Counted from the stretch's first letter, positions 15,625-25,894 are shown. The stretch: DNA of 36,311 nucleotides from Acidobacteriota bacterium (GCA_022842985.1 JALHON010000013.1:1-36311), one strand, 5' to 3'. Translations and numbers: made by a program. Notes: generated from the letters alone by a model not told the origin.

Positions 15625-16785
15625 TCAGCGCGGCGGCAGCGTGCCTTCCGGCGACAGCAGACGCGCGATGAGCGCGGCCAGCAGCGACGTGCGCGGCACG
15701 AGCGTGTCGAGCAGCACGTGCTCGTGCAGTGCGTGCGCACCGTCGCCCACGCCGCCCAGGCCGTCGAGCGTCGGCACGCCGAGGGCGGCCGTCAGGTTGC
15801 CGTCCGAGCCGCCGCCGGTGCCACCTTCGGCAATCGTCTGCCCGAGCGCCGCGGCCGCCGCCTGCGCGTGTTCGTAGAGGGCGATGACGCCGGCCGAGCG
15901 CTCCATCGGCGGACGCTCGAAGCCACCCGTCACGACCAGACGCGCGCCGGGAAGGATGGGCCGCAGCGCCTTGAACGCGGCGTCGATACGGGCGGCATCA
16001 TCGAGCGTCGGCGCGCGCACGTCCACGATCGCGACGGCCTCCTCGGGCACCACGTTGGGCCGCGTGCCGCCGCTCACCACGCCGACGTTCACCGACACGC
16101 CGCGATCGAGGTCGTGCAGCGCTTCAACCGCGATGATCTGACGCGCCAGCTCACGGATCGCGCTCACGCCCTTGCCGGGGTCCACGCCGGCATGTGCCGA
16201 GACGCCGGTGACGGCGAGCTGATACTGCCCGATTCCCTTGCGGCTCGTCTTGAGCGGACCGCCGGCCAGCGCCGGCTCCAGCACGAGCACGGCGTCACTG
16301 GCGAGCGCCTCGGCCTCGATGAGCCCGCGCGAGCTGTCGCTGCCGGTTTCTTCGTCCGACGTCACGAGCATCGCGATGGTGCCGGTCGCCGGCCGCGCCG
16401 TTTCAAAGACCGCGCGCGTCGCGAGCAGTCCCATCGACACGCCCACCTTCATGTCGAGCGTGCCGGGACCGCAGAGCTTGCCGTCCTTGCGCACGAGCGG
16501 CATGCGCGCGATCTGGCCGTGCGGCCACACCGTGTCGACGTGCCCCACGAGCAGGATGCGCGGGCGGCCCTCGCCAATCTCGACCACGCTGTGATCGCCG
16601 GCCTCGGACCGCGGCTCGACGCGCACGCGCATGCCGATGCCGGCGGCAATCCGGCGGAACTCCGCGCCGCAGCGATCCACCGCGGCCTTGTCGCTCGTGG
16701 GTGACTCGATCGAGACGAGGGCGTCGATGGCCTCGTGCAGCCAGGCTTCGTTGGTGCGGACGAACGTTTCGAGCGGATGGGCCAT
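15625..16785 (-). CDS. M20 family zinc metallopeptidase (carboxypeptidase G2-like)
   Basis: 386 aa without signal peptide, so probably cytosolic. The metal ligands and catalytic residues are present: His82-x-Asp84 (VGHVDTVWP), bridging Asp111 (GTLDMK), the catalytic base pair Glu145/Glu146 (SDEETGS), an EPA segment after the lid domain and a late histidine in GAHALHEH. The lid/dimerization domain starts near SRKGIGQYQLAVTGVSAHAG. Members cleave C-terminal glutamate from folates or dipeptides, or hydrolyse N-acyl amino acids; the specific substrate cannot be read. It diverges from the gene at 16811 across 25 bp. The upstream region has a TATTAT that overlaps the other gene's -10. Confidence 0.88.
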   Translation of the reverse strand: MAHPLETFVRTNEAWLHEAIDALVSIESPTSDKAAVDRCGAEFRRIAAGIGMRVRVEPRSEAGDHSVVEIGEGRPRILLVGHVDTVWPHGQIARMPLVRKDGKLCGPGTLDMKVGVSMGLLATRAVFETARPATGTIAMLVTSDEETGSDSSRGLIEAEALASDAVLVLEPALAGGPLKTSRKGIGQYQLAVTGVSAHAGVDPGKGVSAIRELARQIIAVEALHDLDRGVSVNVGVVSGGTRPNVVPEEAVAIVDVRAPTLDDAARIDAAFKALRPILPGARLVVTGGFERPPMERSAGVIALYEHAQAAAAALGQTIAEGGTGGGSDGNLTAALGVPTLDGLGGVGDGAHALHEHVLLDTLVPRTSLLAALIARLLSPEGTLPPR

Positions 16786-16798
16786 GGGATTCGGGTTC

Positions 16799-16804
16799 TA
16801 TAAT
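16799..16804 (+). promoter_or_regulatory. Consensus -10 (TATAAT) of the 181-aa secreted protein gene
   Basis: A perfect TATAAT ends 6 bases before the ATG at 16811 with no Shine-Dalgarno between, so the transcript should begin at the start codon. Read on the other strand the same bases give TATTAT, 14 bases from the divergent M20 peptidase start. Confidence 0.65.
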
Positions 16805-16810
16805 ACGGGC

Positions 16811-17356
16811 ATGGCCCGCCACCCGCGCCGTCTGCCGCTCCTCGTTGGCGCCGTCGTCTGCGGCGTCGCGGTCTCACTCTCGGCCCAGGCGCCCGCGACG
16901 CGTCCCGCGCAGCAGCCGCCACCGCCGCCGCGCGCCGGCGTCTCGGTGCCCACGGCCGCGGCTCCGCAGGTAGCCACGAACGACGGACGCCCGTCGGAGG
17001 CCGAACTCGGCTTCCCGGTGTATCCGTCGGCCGTGTATCTGCGGTCGTACGACGCCGGCCGCGGCCAGAAGTACTACATCTTCGGTTCGACGGTGCCCTT
17101 CACCGAGATGGTGACCTACTACCGCAACCTGCTGAAGGAGAAAGGCAACCTCGTGTTCGAGGTGCCGCCCACGCACGTCTTCGAAGTGGGCCGCTTCCGC
17201 GAAGAGACGATGGCGTTTCCGCCAAGCGTCACGGTGAAGGACTACACGTTCAGCGGCTCCGGCGGGTATCCGAACCCGAAGCCCGGCGCCACGCCGGAGC
17301 GCTTCCCGACCCTCGTGCAGATCGTCGCGCCGCCCGCCGGCACGACGCCGCGGTAG
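16811..17356 (+). CDS. Secreted protein of unknown function
   Basis: 181 aa, not recognised. The signal peptide (LLVGAVVCGVAVSLSAQA) is followed by a proline/alanine-rich linker (residues ~27-60) and a compact domain of ~115 aa. This starts LGFPVYPSAVYLRSYDAGRG and continues with a helix-like PFTEMVTYYRNLLKEKG, then FEVGRFREETMAFPPSVTVKDY. The order (strand, long amphipathic helix with paired Tyr, strands) resembles small periplasmic domains in which a short strand-helix-strand unit packs on a sheet; no fold is claimed. There are no cysteines in the mature part. The start is fixed by the -10 directly before it. It converges with the next gene, leaving only 12 bases between stops. Confidence 0.75.
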   Translation: MARHPRRLPLLVGAVVCGVAVSLSAQAPATRPAQQPPPPPRAGVSVPTAAAPQVATNDGRPSEAELGFPVYPSAVYLRSYDAGRGQKYYIFGSTVPFTEMVTYYRNLLKEKGNLVFEVPPTHVFEVGRFREETMAFPPSVTVKDYTFSGSGGYPNPKPGATPERFPTLVQIVAPPAGTTPR

Positions 17357-17368
17357 CGCGCGTGCGGC

Positions 17369-17950
17369 CTACTTCGGCCGCACGGGGCTGATCATGATGT
17401 GCGCGCCGGCCGTGCCGGGGTCCATCAGCCACGGCACCCCGGGCGCAGGCTTCGCGGGCAGGCCCGTGGACGCCGCCGTGGCGTACGGCACGTAGATCAC
17501 CCAGCGCGTGTAGGCCTCGGCCACTTGGCCGGTGGCTGGGTCGAACGACTTGCCGGTCAGCACGGTCAGGAAGCCGTCCTTGCCGATCGCGAGCTTCTTG
17601 TCGTCCACTTCCTTCCAGCGCGTGGCATCGCGCTGCTTGTCGTCGGTGACACCCTGCGCGGTGAGTTCGCGGCCGCGGGCCATGAACGCCTCGAGATCCT
17701 TGTGATAGCAGGAGACGTTGAAGCCCTCGACCTTCGGGTTGTCGGCCACGCACACCTGCTCGTTGGTGCCCTCGCGCAGCGTCACGATCTTGCCGGCCGC
17801 ATCCCAGCCGAGCACCCTGGCGCCGGCGCGGCGCTCTTCAGGCGCGGCGAGCACGGCGCCGGCAATCTGCGTGGCGGGCGGGGGCACATCCTGCGCCGAG
17901 GCCACGGCCGCGAGCAGCAGGAACCCACACGTACATCCGGAAACCTTCAC
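17369..17950 (-). CDS. Secreted protein of unknown function
   Basis: 193 aa from a GTG start with AGGAGG 8 bases upstream. The signal peptide (GCTCGFLLLAAVASAQDV) is clear. The mature part contains a Cys pair (QVCVADN and NVSCYHKDLEAF), a charged central helix (FMARGRELTAQG) and a C-terminal PGVPWLMDPGTAGAHIMISPV that looks like a conserved family motif. No enzyme signature is recognised. A TATACT -10 (18024-18019) gives a leader of about 60 bases, so it can be transcribed separately from thiC, which lies upstream on the same strand. No terminator is seen between them, so read-through from thiC is possible. Confidence 0.75.
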   Translation of the reverse strand: MKVSGCTCGFLLLAAVASAQDVPPPATQIAGAVLAAPEERRAGARVLGWDAAGKIVTLREGTNEQVCVADNPKVEGFNVSCYHKDLEAFMARGRELTAQGVTDDKQRDATRWKEVDDKKLAIGKDGFLTVLTGKSFDPATGQVAEAYTRWVIYVPYATAASTGLPAKPAPGVPWLMDPGTAGAHIMISPVRPK

Positions 17951-18018
17951 GACGACATCCTCCTCGGCCAGTGGCGTGCTGGCCCTGCCGGCCCTCGCGA
18001 ACGCGGGGCCACGAGGAA

Positions 18019-18024
18019 AGTATA
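18019..18024 (-). promoter_or_regulatory. -10 element (TATACT) of the 193-aa secreted protein gene
   Basis: Read on the minus strand this is TATACT, just after the thiC stop. It leaves a leader of about 60 bases that includes the AGGAGG of the downstream GTG. Confidence 0.4.
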
Positions 18025-18032
18025 TCGGTCGG

Positions 18033-19748
<1,716 letters not shown>

Positions 19749-19760
19749 CCTACGCTCCGG

Positions 19761-19766
19761 ACTATA
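19761..19766 (-). promoter_or_regulatory. -10 element (TATAGT) of the thiC transcript
   Basis: TATAGT on the minus strand lies about 12 bases before the 5' end of the riboswitch fold, so the transcript would begin almost exactly at the aptamer. The -35 is not recognisable. Confidence 0.5.
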
Positions 19767-19814
19767 TCAGAGGGCGCCGGCACGCATCGCCGACAGTGGT
19801 GCGAGAATCGAGGC

Positions 19815-20618
19815 ATGGCCGCGCGGTCCACAGCCGCCCAGCTCTGCGATGAGATGCGCCGCCTCGGGGTGACGCCGGGCGAGGTGCTGATGGTGCATGC
19901 CTCGCTCCGCCGGATCGGCCCCGTGGAGGGAGACGCGGCCGGCCTCATCGCGGCCATCGATGCCGCGGTCGGTGACGACGGCACGTGGCTGATGGTGCTC
20001 GGAGCCCGCGACGACTGGTCGTGGGTGAACGAACACTCGGAGGAGGCGCGCGAGGCACTGCTCGTGGACGCCGAGCCCTTCGACGCGCGCACGACACCCG
20101 CCCAGGAAGACGTGGGGCTGCTGGCGGAGATCTTCCGCACCACGCCCGGCACGGTGGTCTCGGACCATCCGGAGGGGCGCTTCGGCGCGCGCGGGCGCCG
20201 GGCCCGGGAATTGATGGCGGATCAGCCGTGGCACGACTACTACGGACCGGGCTCGCCGCTCGAGCGGGTGGTCGATGCCGGCGGCCACGTGCTGCGTCTG
20301 GGCGCCGACGAGAACACCGTCACGCTCATCCACTACGCGGAGTACCTGGCCCAGGTGCCCGACAAGCGGCGCGTGCGCCGGCACCGCCGCGTCTCGACCC
20401 CGGCGGGTCCGATCGTGCGCGTCGTGGAGTGCCTCGACGACAGCCTCGGCATCGTCGACTGGCACGGCGAGGACTACTTCTCGCTCATTCTGCGCGAGTA
20501 CATCGCCTCGCACGACGTGCCCCGCGGTCTCGTCGGCGGCGCGCCGAGCGAGCTGCTCGACGCGCGCGACCTCGTGACCTGCGCGGCACGCTGGATGTCG
20601 ACGCATCTGGCGCCGTGA
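19815..20618 (+). CDS. AAC(3)-family N-acetyltransferase (antibiotic acetyltransferase fold)
   Basis: 267 aa, the usual length for aminoglycoside N(3)-acetyltransferases, which transfer acetyl from acetyl-CoA. Family landmarks are VMVHASLRRIG near residue 26 (commonly HSSL), the acetyl-CoA site around VVSDHPEGRFGARG with His118, and the late ENTVTLIHYAEYLAQVP with His173. The serine common after the HP motif is replaced by arginine (EGRF), so activity on typical aminoglycosides is uncertain. The family also includes enzymes that acetylate other substrates. The surroundings and base composition look chromosomal, with no mobile element. The gene converges with the M28 peptidase gene, and a GGCGCC/GGCGCC hairpin (20609-20624) spans its stop. 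Confidence 0.8.
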   Translation: MAARSTAAQLCDEMRRLGVTPGEVLMVHASLRRIGPVEGDAAGLIAAIDAAVGDDGTWLMVLGARDDWSWVNEHSEEAREALLVDAEPFDARTTPAQEDVGLLAEIFRTTPGTVVSDHPEGRFGARGRRARELMADQPWHDYYGPGSPLERVVDAGGHVLRLGADENTVTLIHYAEYLAQVPDKRRVRRHRRVSTPAGPIVRVVECLDDSLGIVDWHGEDYFSLILREYIASHDVPRGLVGGAPSELLDARDLVTCAARWMSTHLAP

Positions 20619-20637
20619 GGCGCCGCGCCGTGCCGAC

Positions 20638-22818
20638 TCAGCGGCCGACGCGCGAGAGCCCCGCGGACGCGCGATCCACCTGCGCCGCCAGTGCGTTGAT
20701 CGCGGCCGCCACCTTCGTGACGCCCTGGCGCGCTTCGTCCCACTGCCCTTCTTCGAGCCCTTCGCGGATCTGCGGCAGCGTCTTCACGCCGTAGCCGGTG
20801 TAGAAGCCCGGCGCGTAGATCTGATGCCGGAACCAGTCGCGGCGCGGCAGCCCCTGCTCGTTGCCGAGGCGGCGTTCGGATGAGAACACGAGCTGGTTCA
20901 CCACCTTGAGCGCTTCCTCCTGCGTCTGCAGCGCCTTCGCGCTCGCGGCCGGCACGCCCGCGTGGGCCTTTTCGAAGGCGAGCGATGCCTTCTGAAGCGC
21001 CGCGACGGCGGCCGTGAGGGGCGCGAAGTCGAGGGCCGGCGCGTCCTTCTTCCCGGCGTGGAGCTTCTGCACCTCGGAGACGTAGCGCGCGAGCGTGTCG
21101 CTCATGTCCGAGAACCGGAACGGCAGCACGGACGCTTCCGAGAGCCGCAGCACGGCGGTGCCGGTGACCTGGGCCAGCGTGCGGCCGTAGGTGAAGTCGG
21201 TGTCGGAGAACCGCGTGTACCACTCGAACGAGTCGTAGACCGAGTGATACACACCGCCGGGACTCTCACCGCCGAAGCTCAGGTTGAGCGACGCGACGGT
21301 CAGGTGCTGCAGGAAGGGCGTGAAGTCCGACCCCGAGCCGAGCGGCGCGATGCGGATGTTCGGGTCTTTCTCGGCCTCGGCGCGTTCGGCCTCGGGCAGG
21401 CCGTCAATGGCCTTGCGGCGGCCCACCTCGAGCACGGGTTTGCCGGTGCGCGGGTCGTTGATGTCGCGCGCCACCTCACTCACGAACTGCTGGAGCGAGT
21501 GCGAGCCGCCGGCGTTCAGCCAGCCTTTGCCGGTGCCATCGGTGTTGATGTAGACGACACCCTTGCCGTTGAGCTCATCGCGATGGGCTTCGGCCCATTC
21601 GGTGGAGCCGAGCAGCCCCCATTCCTCGCCGTCCCAGAGCGCCAGCACGATCGTGCGCTTCGGCTTCCAGCCGCCCTTCACGAGTTCGCCGAGGCCGCGG
21701 CCCACTTCCATGAGCGACACGGCGCCGCTGATGGGATCGTCGGCGCCGTTGACCCACGCGTCGTGGTGGTTGCCGAACATCACCCACTCGTCGGGCAACG
21801 TCGCGCCGGGGATGCGCACGATCACGTTGTAGAGCGGCCGGTGCTTCCACTCGTGCGTCAGCTTGAGGCGCATCTTGAGCGGCCCGCCGCCCATCCGGTA
21901 GGTCACCGGCATGCCGCCGCGCCACGACTCGGGCGCCACCGGACCACGCATCGCCTGGAAGATCGGCAGCGCGTCGCCCCACGCAATCGGCATCACGGGA
22001 ATCTTGAGGATGGTCTTCGCTTCGCTCACCGGCAGCTTCTTCCCGCCGGCCGTGGAGCCCCACCCCGGCGTGAGCGGATCACCCGTGTGAATGGGCATGT
22101 CCATCACGCTGCCGCGCTGCACGCCGAACTCGGGACGGTACGGCCCGTCGGGGTAGACCTCCCCCTGGAAGAAGCCGTCGTCCTTCGGGTCCGAGAAGAT
22201 GAGGCAGCCGATGGCGCCGTGTTCGTACGCCACCTTCGGCTTGATGCCGCGCCAGCTGCCGCCGTAGCGCGCCAGCACGATCTTGCCCTTCACGCTCACG
22301 CCCATCTTCTCGAGCTGCTCGTAGTCGGCCGGCACGCCGTAATTGACGTAGACGACCTCGCCGGTCACATCGCCATCAGCCGAATACGCGTTATAGGTGG
22401 GCGTCTGGTCGTTGTCGGTCGAATCGGGATCGCCGGCGACCGGCGGCTCCTGGATGAGCATCGCCCGGCCCACCGGCGCCACCATCTCGAGCCGGCGCTC
22501 GACGGGCCACGGCATGTAGGCCTCGAACTCTTCGATCGCGGCGTCCAGCCCGAACGACTTGAACTTCGCCAGTGCGTACTCGGCGACCTTCTTCGAGCCG
22601 GGACGTCCGGCCACGTGCGGCTCCTCCGTCATCGCCCGCATGTATTCGCGCAGCCTGGCCGGGTCGGGCACGGCGCGGAACTTGTCTTCGAGCGCCCGCT
22701 GCGCGGCGAGGCTCTCGGACGAAAACCCGCGCAGGGCCGGCGCCTGTCCGGCGAGGCGCGCCGGCTGGAGCTGGACGAGGACGAGCAGGACGGCGGCAAG
22801 GACAATCGGACGACGCAT
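20638..22818 (-). CDS. Secreted M28 zinc peptidase, glutamate carboxypeptidase II-like
   Basis: 726 aa with signal peptide (VLAAVLLVLVQLQPARLAG). The order is that of GCPII/transferrin-receptor-like proteins: an N-terminal strap, a protease-associated insert (about residues 120-300, including VNYGVPADYEQLEKMGVSV), the M28 catalytic domain and a helical C-terminal dimerization domain. All metal-site residues can be seen: His-His-Asp at 351-353 (NHHDAW), Asp in NGADDP, Glu398/Glu399 (WDGEEWG), Asp in YINTDGTG and His in YHSVYDSFEW. It should trim C-terminal glutamate/aspartate from peptides in the periplasm or outside the cell. Frame extends upstream to 23031, but the ATG at 22818 gives the signal peptide and has TAACCT 7 bases before it. 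Confidence 0.9.
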   Translation of the reverse strand: MRRPIVLAAVLLVLVQLQPARLAGQAPALRGFSSESLAAQRALEDKFRAVPDPARLREYMRAMTEEPHVAGRPGSKKVAEYALAKFKSFGLDAAIEEFEAYMPWPVERRLEMVAPVGRAMLIQEPPVAGDPDSTDNDQTPTYNAYSADGDVTGEVVYVNYGVPADYEQLEKMGVSVKGKIVLARYGGSWRGIKPKVAYEHGAIGCLIFSDPKDDGFFQGEVYPDGPYRPEFGVQRGSVMDMPIHTGDPLTPGWGSTAGGKKLPVSEAKTILKIPVMPIAWGDALPIFQAMRGPVAPESWRGGMPVTYRMGGGPLKMRLKLTHEWKHRPLYNVIVRIPGATLPDEWVMFGNHHDAWVNGADDPISGAVSLMEVGRGLGELVKGGWKPKRTIVLALWDGEEWGLLGSTEWAEAHRDELNGKGVVYINTDGTGKGWLNAGGSHSLQQFVSEVARDINDPRTGKPVLEVGRRKAIDGLPEAERAEAEKDPNIRIAPLGSGSDFTPFLQHLTVASLNLSFGGESPGGVYHSVYDSFEWYTRFSDTDFTYGRTLAQVTGTAVLRLSEASVLPFRFSDMSDTLARYVSEVQKLHAGKKDAPALDFAPLTAAVAALQKASLAFEKAHAGVPAASAKALQTQEEALKVVNQLVFSSERRLGNEQGLPRRDWFRHQIYAPGFYTGYGVKTLPQIREGLEEGQWDEARQGVTKVAAAINALAAQVDRASAGLSRVGR

Positions 22819-22825
22819 GCCCGCG

Positions 22826-22831
22826 AGGTTA
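22826..22831 (-). promoter_or_regulatory. -10 candidate (TAACCT) of the M28 peptidase gene
   Basis: On the minus strand TAACCT ends 7 bases before the ATG at 22818 with no Shine-Dalgarno between. It matches TANNNT but is weaker than the other examples. Confidence 0.35.
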
Positions 22832-22883
22832 TCCGGCGCCGACGGGCGACGCAAGCGTTGCGCGGCGCATGCAACCGATGCGT

Positions 22884-22889
22884 TATAGT
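22884..22889 (+). promoter_or_regulatory. -10 element (TATAGT) of the FkbM-like gene
   Basis: TATAGT ends 11 bases before the ATG at 22901, leaving room for a leader of only about 4 bases. There is no Shine-Dalgarno sequence. Confidence 0.5.
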
Positions 22890-22900
22890 GTCGCCGCCTG

Positions 22901-23737
22901 ATGCCGCTCCCCACGCGCACCCTCGCCACCGCTGTCGTCATCGTCGTTGCCGCCGCGGGCGCTGCCGCCACCCTGTGGCCTCGCCGGCCGCCACCGGAAC
23001 CGCGCGGCGGTGTCACGGCGGTGCGGGCCATGCTGTGGGAGTCACTGCAGCCGGTGACGCTCGACGGCTGCCGTCTGGAGCGCTACGGCGAAGCCAACGA
23101 CGGCGGCTACCTGGTGTGCGGGAATCTGCTGTCCGATGTGGCCGCGGGGTACTCGTACGGGATCTCCGGCTACGACGGCTGGGGCTGTCAGGTGAGCACC
23201 ACGCTCCGCGTGCCTGTGCACCAGTACGACTGCTTCAACCTGAACGCCCCGGTGTGCGCGGGCGGCGCCACCGAGTTCCACGGCGAATGCATCGGTCGCG
23301 AAGCGGCCACGATCGACGGGCGGCCCTTCGACACGCTCGAACACCAGCTCACGCGCAACGGGCATGGCGCCGCGCGCATCATCATGAAGATCGACGTGGA
23401 AGGCGCCGAATGGGACGTGTTCGCCACGGCGCCCGACGATGTGCTGGAACGGATCGATCAGCTCGTGGTGGAGTTCCACAAGACCGACGAGCGCCGCTTC
23501 CTGACGGTCGTGCAGCGGCTCGCCCGCTACTTCCACGTCGCCAATCTGCACATGAACAATCACGCCTGCTCGGCAGGCGACCAGCCGTTCGGCGCGTGGG
23601 CGTACGAGGTGCTGTTCGTCAACAAGCGCCTGCCGGTCACGGCCGGCCCGCGGCGCGAGCCGGCGTTCGACCGCCTCGACCAGCCGAACGACAACACGCG
23701 TCCGGACTGCCAGGTCGCGCCACCCGCCGCCCGCTGA
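22901..23737 (+). CDS. Membrane-anchored FkbM / METTL24-like methyltransferase-domain protein
   Basis: 278 aa. An N-terminal transmembrane helix (residues ~8-26, LATAVVIVVAAAGAAATL) is followed by a proline-rich linker and a domain with features of the FkbM-type SAM-dependent methyltransferases: NDGGYLVCGNLLSDVAAGYSYGIS (start ~66), QYDCFN (109-113), KIDVEGAEWDVF (163-174) and LVVEFHK. The DGGY start and the KxDVEGAEW motif also match animal METTL24-like proteins. The usual glycine-rich SAM loop is replaced by YSYGISGYDGWG, so catalytic activity is not assured. Six cysteines suggest an exported, disulfide-containing domain facing the periplasm, which would be odd for a SAM enzyme. The C-terminal tail is Pro/Arg-rich. 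Confidence 0.7.
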   Translation: MPLPTRTLATAVVIVVAAAGAAATLWPRRPPPEPRGGVTAVRAMLWESLQPVTLDGCRLERYGEANDGGYLVCGNLLSDVAAGYSYGISGYDGWGCQVSTTLRVPVHQYDCFNLNAPVCAGGATEFHGECIGREAATIDGRPFDTLEHQLTRNGHGAARIIMKIDVEGAEWDVFATAPDDVLERIDQLVVEFHKTDERRFLTVVQRLARYFHVANLHMNNHACSAGDQPFGAWAYEVLFVNKRLPVTAGPRREPAFDRLDQPNDNTRPDCQVAPPAAR

Positions 23738-23749
23738 GCCCGGCGCGGA

Positions 23750-25894
23750 CTACGGCTTGTCCACGTACGCCTCGCGGCGTTCGAACATGGCGAGACGCAC
23801 GGCGATCTGCTTTGCCAGCGCCGGCTCCGCCAGCGCCTGCGCCTCGCGCGCCGTGAAGACGGCATCGTCGAAACGTCCCGCTGACGCGTAGGCCACGGCC
23901 AGCACGTCGAGCGTGCGGGCGTCGCGCCTGGCGGTGAGCCGGGCCGCGCGTTCGGCGAACGTCACGGCCTCGGCCGGCGCCCTGACCGCGCTGTCACCGG
24001 CCGTCGCGAGCACCCACGACGCCGTGGACAGCGCCACGAGCCAGTCGTCCTTGAGCGTCGCCGCCTTGCGGAAGTGGGCCGCGGCGTCGGCGATGCGCCT
24101 GTCGCGCACGGCCGTGTGGCCGAGGTTGAAGTAGGCCTCGGCGTAGGCAGGATTGAGGCGCAAGGCCTCGCGCAGCTCGCGCTCCGCACGGGCGAGCTCG
24201 CCCTTCCGCCACAGCGCCGCACCCAGGTTGTTGTGCGGCTCTGGCGATCTGGGCTCGGCGGTGACGGCGGCTTCGTAGCGCCGGATCGCCTCGTCGTGGC
24301 GTCCGAGCGCCATGAGCGTGTCGGCCAGGTTATTGAGCGCCTTGCCGTAGTCGGGACGCAGCGCCAATGCCCGCTCGTAGCTGACGACGGCATCATCGAA
24401 GAGCCCCGCCGCGGTGAGCGCGGTGCCGAGGTTGTAGTGCGCGGCGGCGCTCGGTCGCTTCTGCACCGAGACGCGGAAGTGCGACACGGCGACCGTCGGG
24501 CGATTGAGCAGCAGGGCGATGACGCCGGCATCATCGTGGAGCTCGGTGTCGTCCGGCGTCGACAGCAGCATCGTCTCGAGGCCGATGAGGTCCTCGGCCG
24601 TCATCTTGGCCTGTACTTCTGTGACGAGCACGGTCCTGTCGGCCTCGCTGTCGGTCGAGAGCTGGAACCACAGGTCGCCCATTTCGTCGAACGACCGTTG
24701 GCCCCAGCGCACCGGCGCCGGCGGCACCTGGGGATTGCGCGGATTCTCCGGCGAGTTGTCGTAGACGTACTTCATCGCCACCGTCGTGCCCTTCGGCAGG
24801 CGGATCGGCGCGGTGTAGCGGTAGACGTGCTGCCAGCGGAAGTCCCAGTTGCCGATGTGGATGAGCGTGCGCGTCGTGCCGTCGGGCAGTGTCGCCGTGC
24901 CGGTCACGTCCTTCGCGCGATAGTGCGCGTGCGGCTGCACGGCGAGCAACGTCGTGTTGACCGGCAGCGTGTAGCGATCCTCCACCACGTACTGACCGTC
25001 ACCCGGCGCAATGTCGATGCCCTGCGAGCCGAGACGCAGGATCGACGGCGTGCGCGTGGCCGGCCGGTCGCCGAAGTAGAGGCCGATGACGGGCTGCACG
25101 GGCTCGGGTCTGCCGCTCGGCTGCATGTGGAGCTGCACGACGAGGTCGGTGTCCGGGTCGAGGCGCCAGGCCAGGTCAGCGTCTACGAGCGGCGCGATCT
25201 GCCCCGGGGTCCAGCCCAGGAAGTGGCCGTCGGGATACACGGCGGTGCGCGCCATCAGGCCGTCGTAGCCGGGCAGGGGGTCGGCGTCGTCGAGACGGCG
25301 TGAGCCGTCGGTGCGGTCGATGCGGATGTTGGCGTGGTGCACGACCCGCGGATTGCCCGGATGGAACTCGATGCCGCGCACGTACTTCGTGCTGCTCACC
25401 TTGAGCGGCACGGCGAAGATGCGGAAGACGTCCGATGGTTCGCCGGGTAACGTGTAACCGGCGGGCAGCGTGACGATGAGATCCGGCTGCCCGAGATGCC
25501 AGCCAGCAGACCATGCCGGCGGCGCCGGCGCACGTCCCGGCCCCTCGACCGGCGACGCCGCCCAGCGCGCGAAGAGTTCGACTTCGTCGCGCGTGAGGCG
25601 CGGCTGGGCCACGAATTCGTCGGGATGGCCGTCGGCCTTCCACGGCGGCATGAAGCCGCTGCCGGTCACCGCCGCGAGCTGCGCGGCACGCTTCGCGGTC
25701 TCGGCGAAGGTGAGCAGGCTGAACGGTCCGGCCCCGCCTGGACGATGACACTGCGCACAATGCGAATGCAGCACCGGCGCGATGTGCTGGTTGAAGGTGA
25801 CCGCATCGGGCGTCTGCGCCGACGCCGCCACGGCAAGGCCCATGACGCCGGCCAGCACCATCACGAGCGAACACAGCCGCGCGCGCACGCTCAT
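23750..25894 (-). CDS. Secreted cytochrome c - copper monooxygenase (PHM/DBH-like) - TPR fusion
   Basis: 714 aa with a signal peptide (LVMVLAGVMGLAVAASAQ). A c-type haem motif, Cys46-x2-Cys49-His50 (CAQCH), with a distal FMPPW, heads the protein. A two-domain copper type II monooxygenase core follows. By comparison with peptidylglycine hydroxylating monooxygenase and dopamine beta-hydroxylase, the first copper would bind His186/His187 (VVHHANI) and His256 (VQLHMQ), and the second His322-x-His324 (QPHAHYRAK) and Met405 (FDEMGD). Residues ~470-640 are tetratricopeptide repeats (for example AHYNLGTALTAAGLFDDAVV). It starts inside the stop codon of the thioredoxin-like gene (ATGA). The substrate is unknown; a haem-fed copper oxygenase is the inference. 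Confidence 0.85.
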   Translation of the reverse strand: MSVRARLCSLVMVLAGVMGLAVAASAQTPDAVTFNQHIAPVLHSHCAQCHRPGGAGPFSLLTFAETAKRAAQLAAVTGSGFMPPWKADGHPDEFVAQPRLTRDEVELFARWAASPVEGPGRAPAPPAWSAGWHLGQPDLIVTLPAGYTLPGEPSDVFRIFAVPLKVSSTKYVRGIEFHPGNPRVVHHANIRIDRTDGSRRLDDADPLPGYDGLMARTAVYPDGHFLGWTPGQIAPLVDADLAWRLDPDTDLVVQLHMQPSGRPEPVQPVIGLYFGDRPATRTPSILRLGSQGIDIAPGDGQYVVEDRYTLPVNTTLLAVQPHAHYRAKDVTGTATLPDGTTRTLIHIGNWDFRWQHVYRYTAPIRLPKGTTVAMKYVYDNSPENPRNPQVPPAPVRWGQRSFDEMGDLWFQLSTDSEADRTVLVTEVQAKMTAEDLIGLETMLLSTPDDTELHDDAGVIALLLNRPTVAVSHFRVSVQKRPSAAAHYNLGTALTAAGLFDDAVVSYERALALRPDYGKALNNLADTLMALGRHDEAIRRYEAAVTAEPRSPEPHNNLGAALWRKGELARAERELREALRLNPAYAEAYFNLGHTAVRDRRIADAAAHFRKAATLKDDWLVALSTASWVLATAGDSAVRAPAEAVTFAERAARLTARRDARTLDVLAVAYASAGRFDDAVFTAREAQALAEPALAKQIAVRLAMFERREAYVDKP

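Noticed and set aside
20962-23856. A 964-codon plus-strand open frame
   Set aside because: It is antisense to the M28 peptidase and then out of frame with the FkbM-like gene; no motif or start signal supports it.
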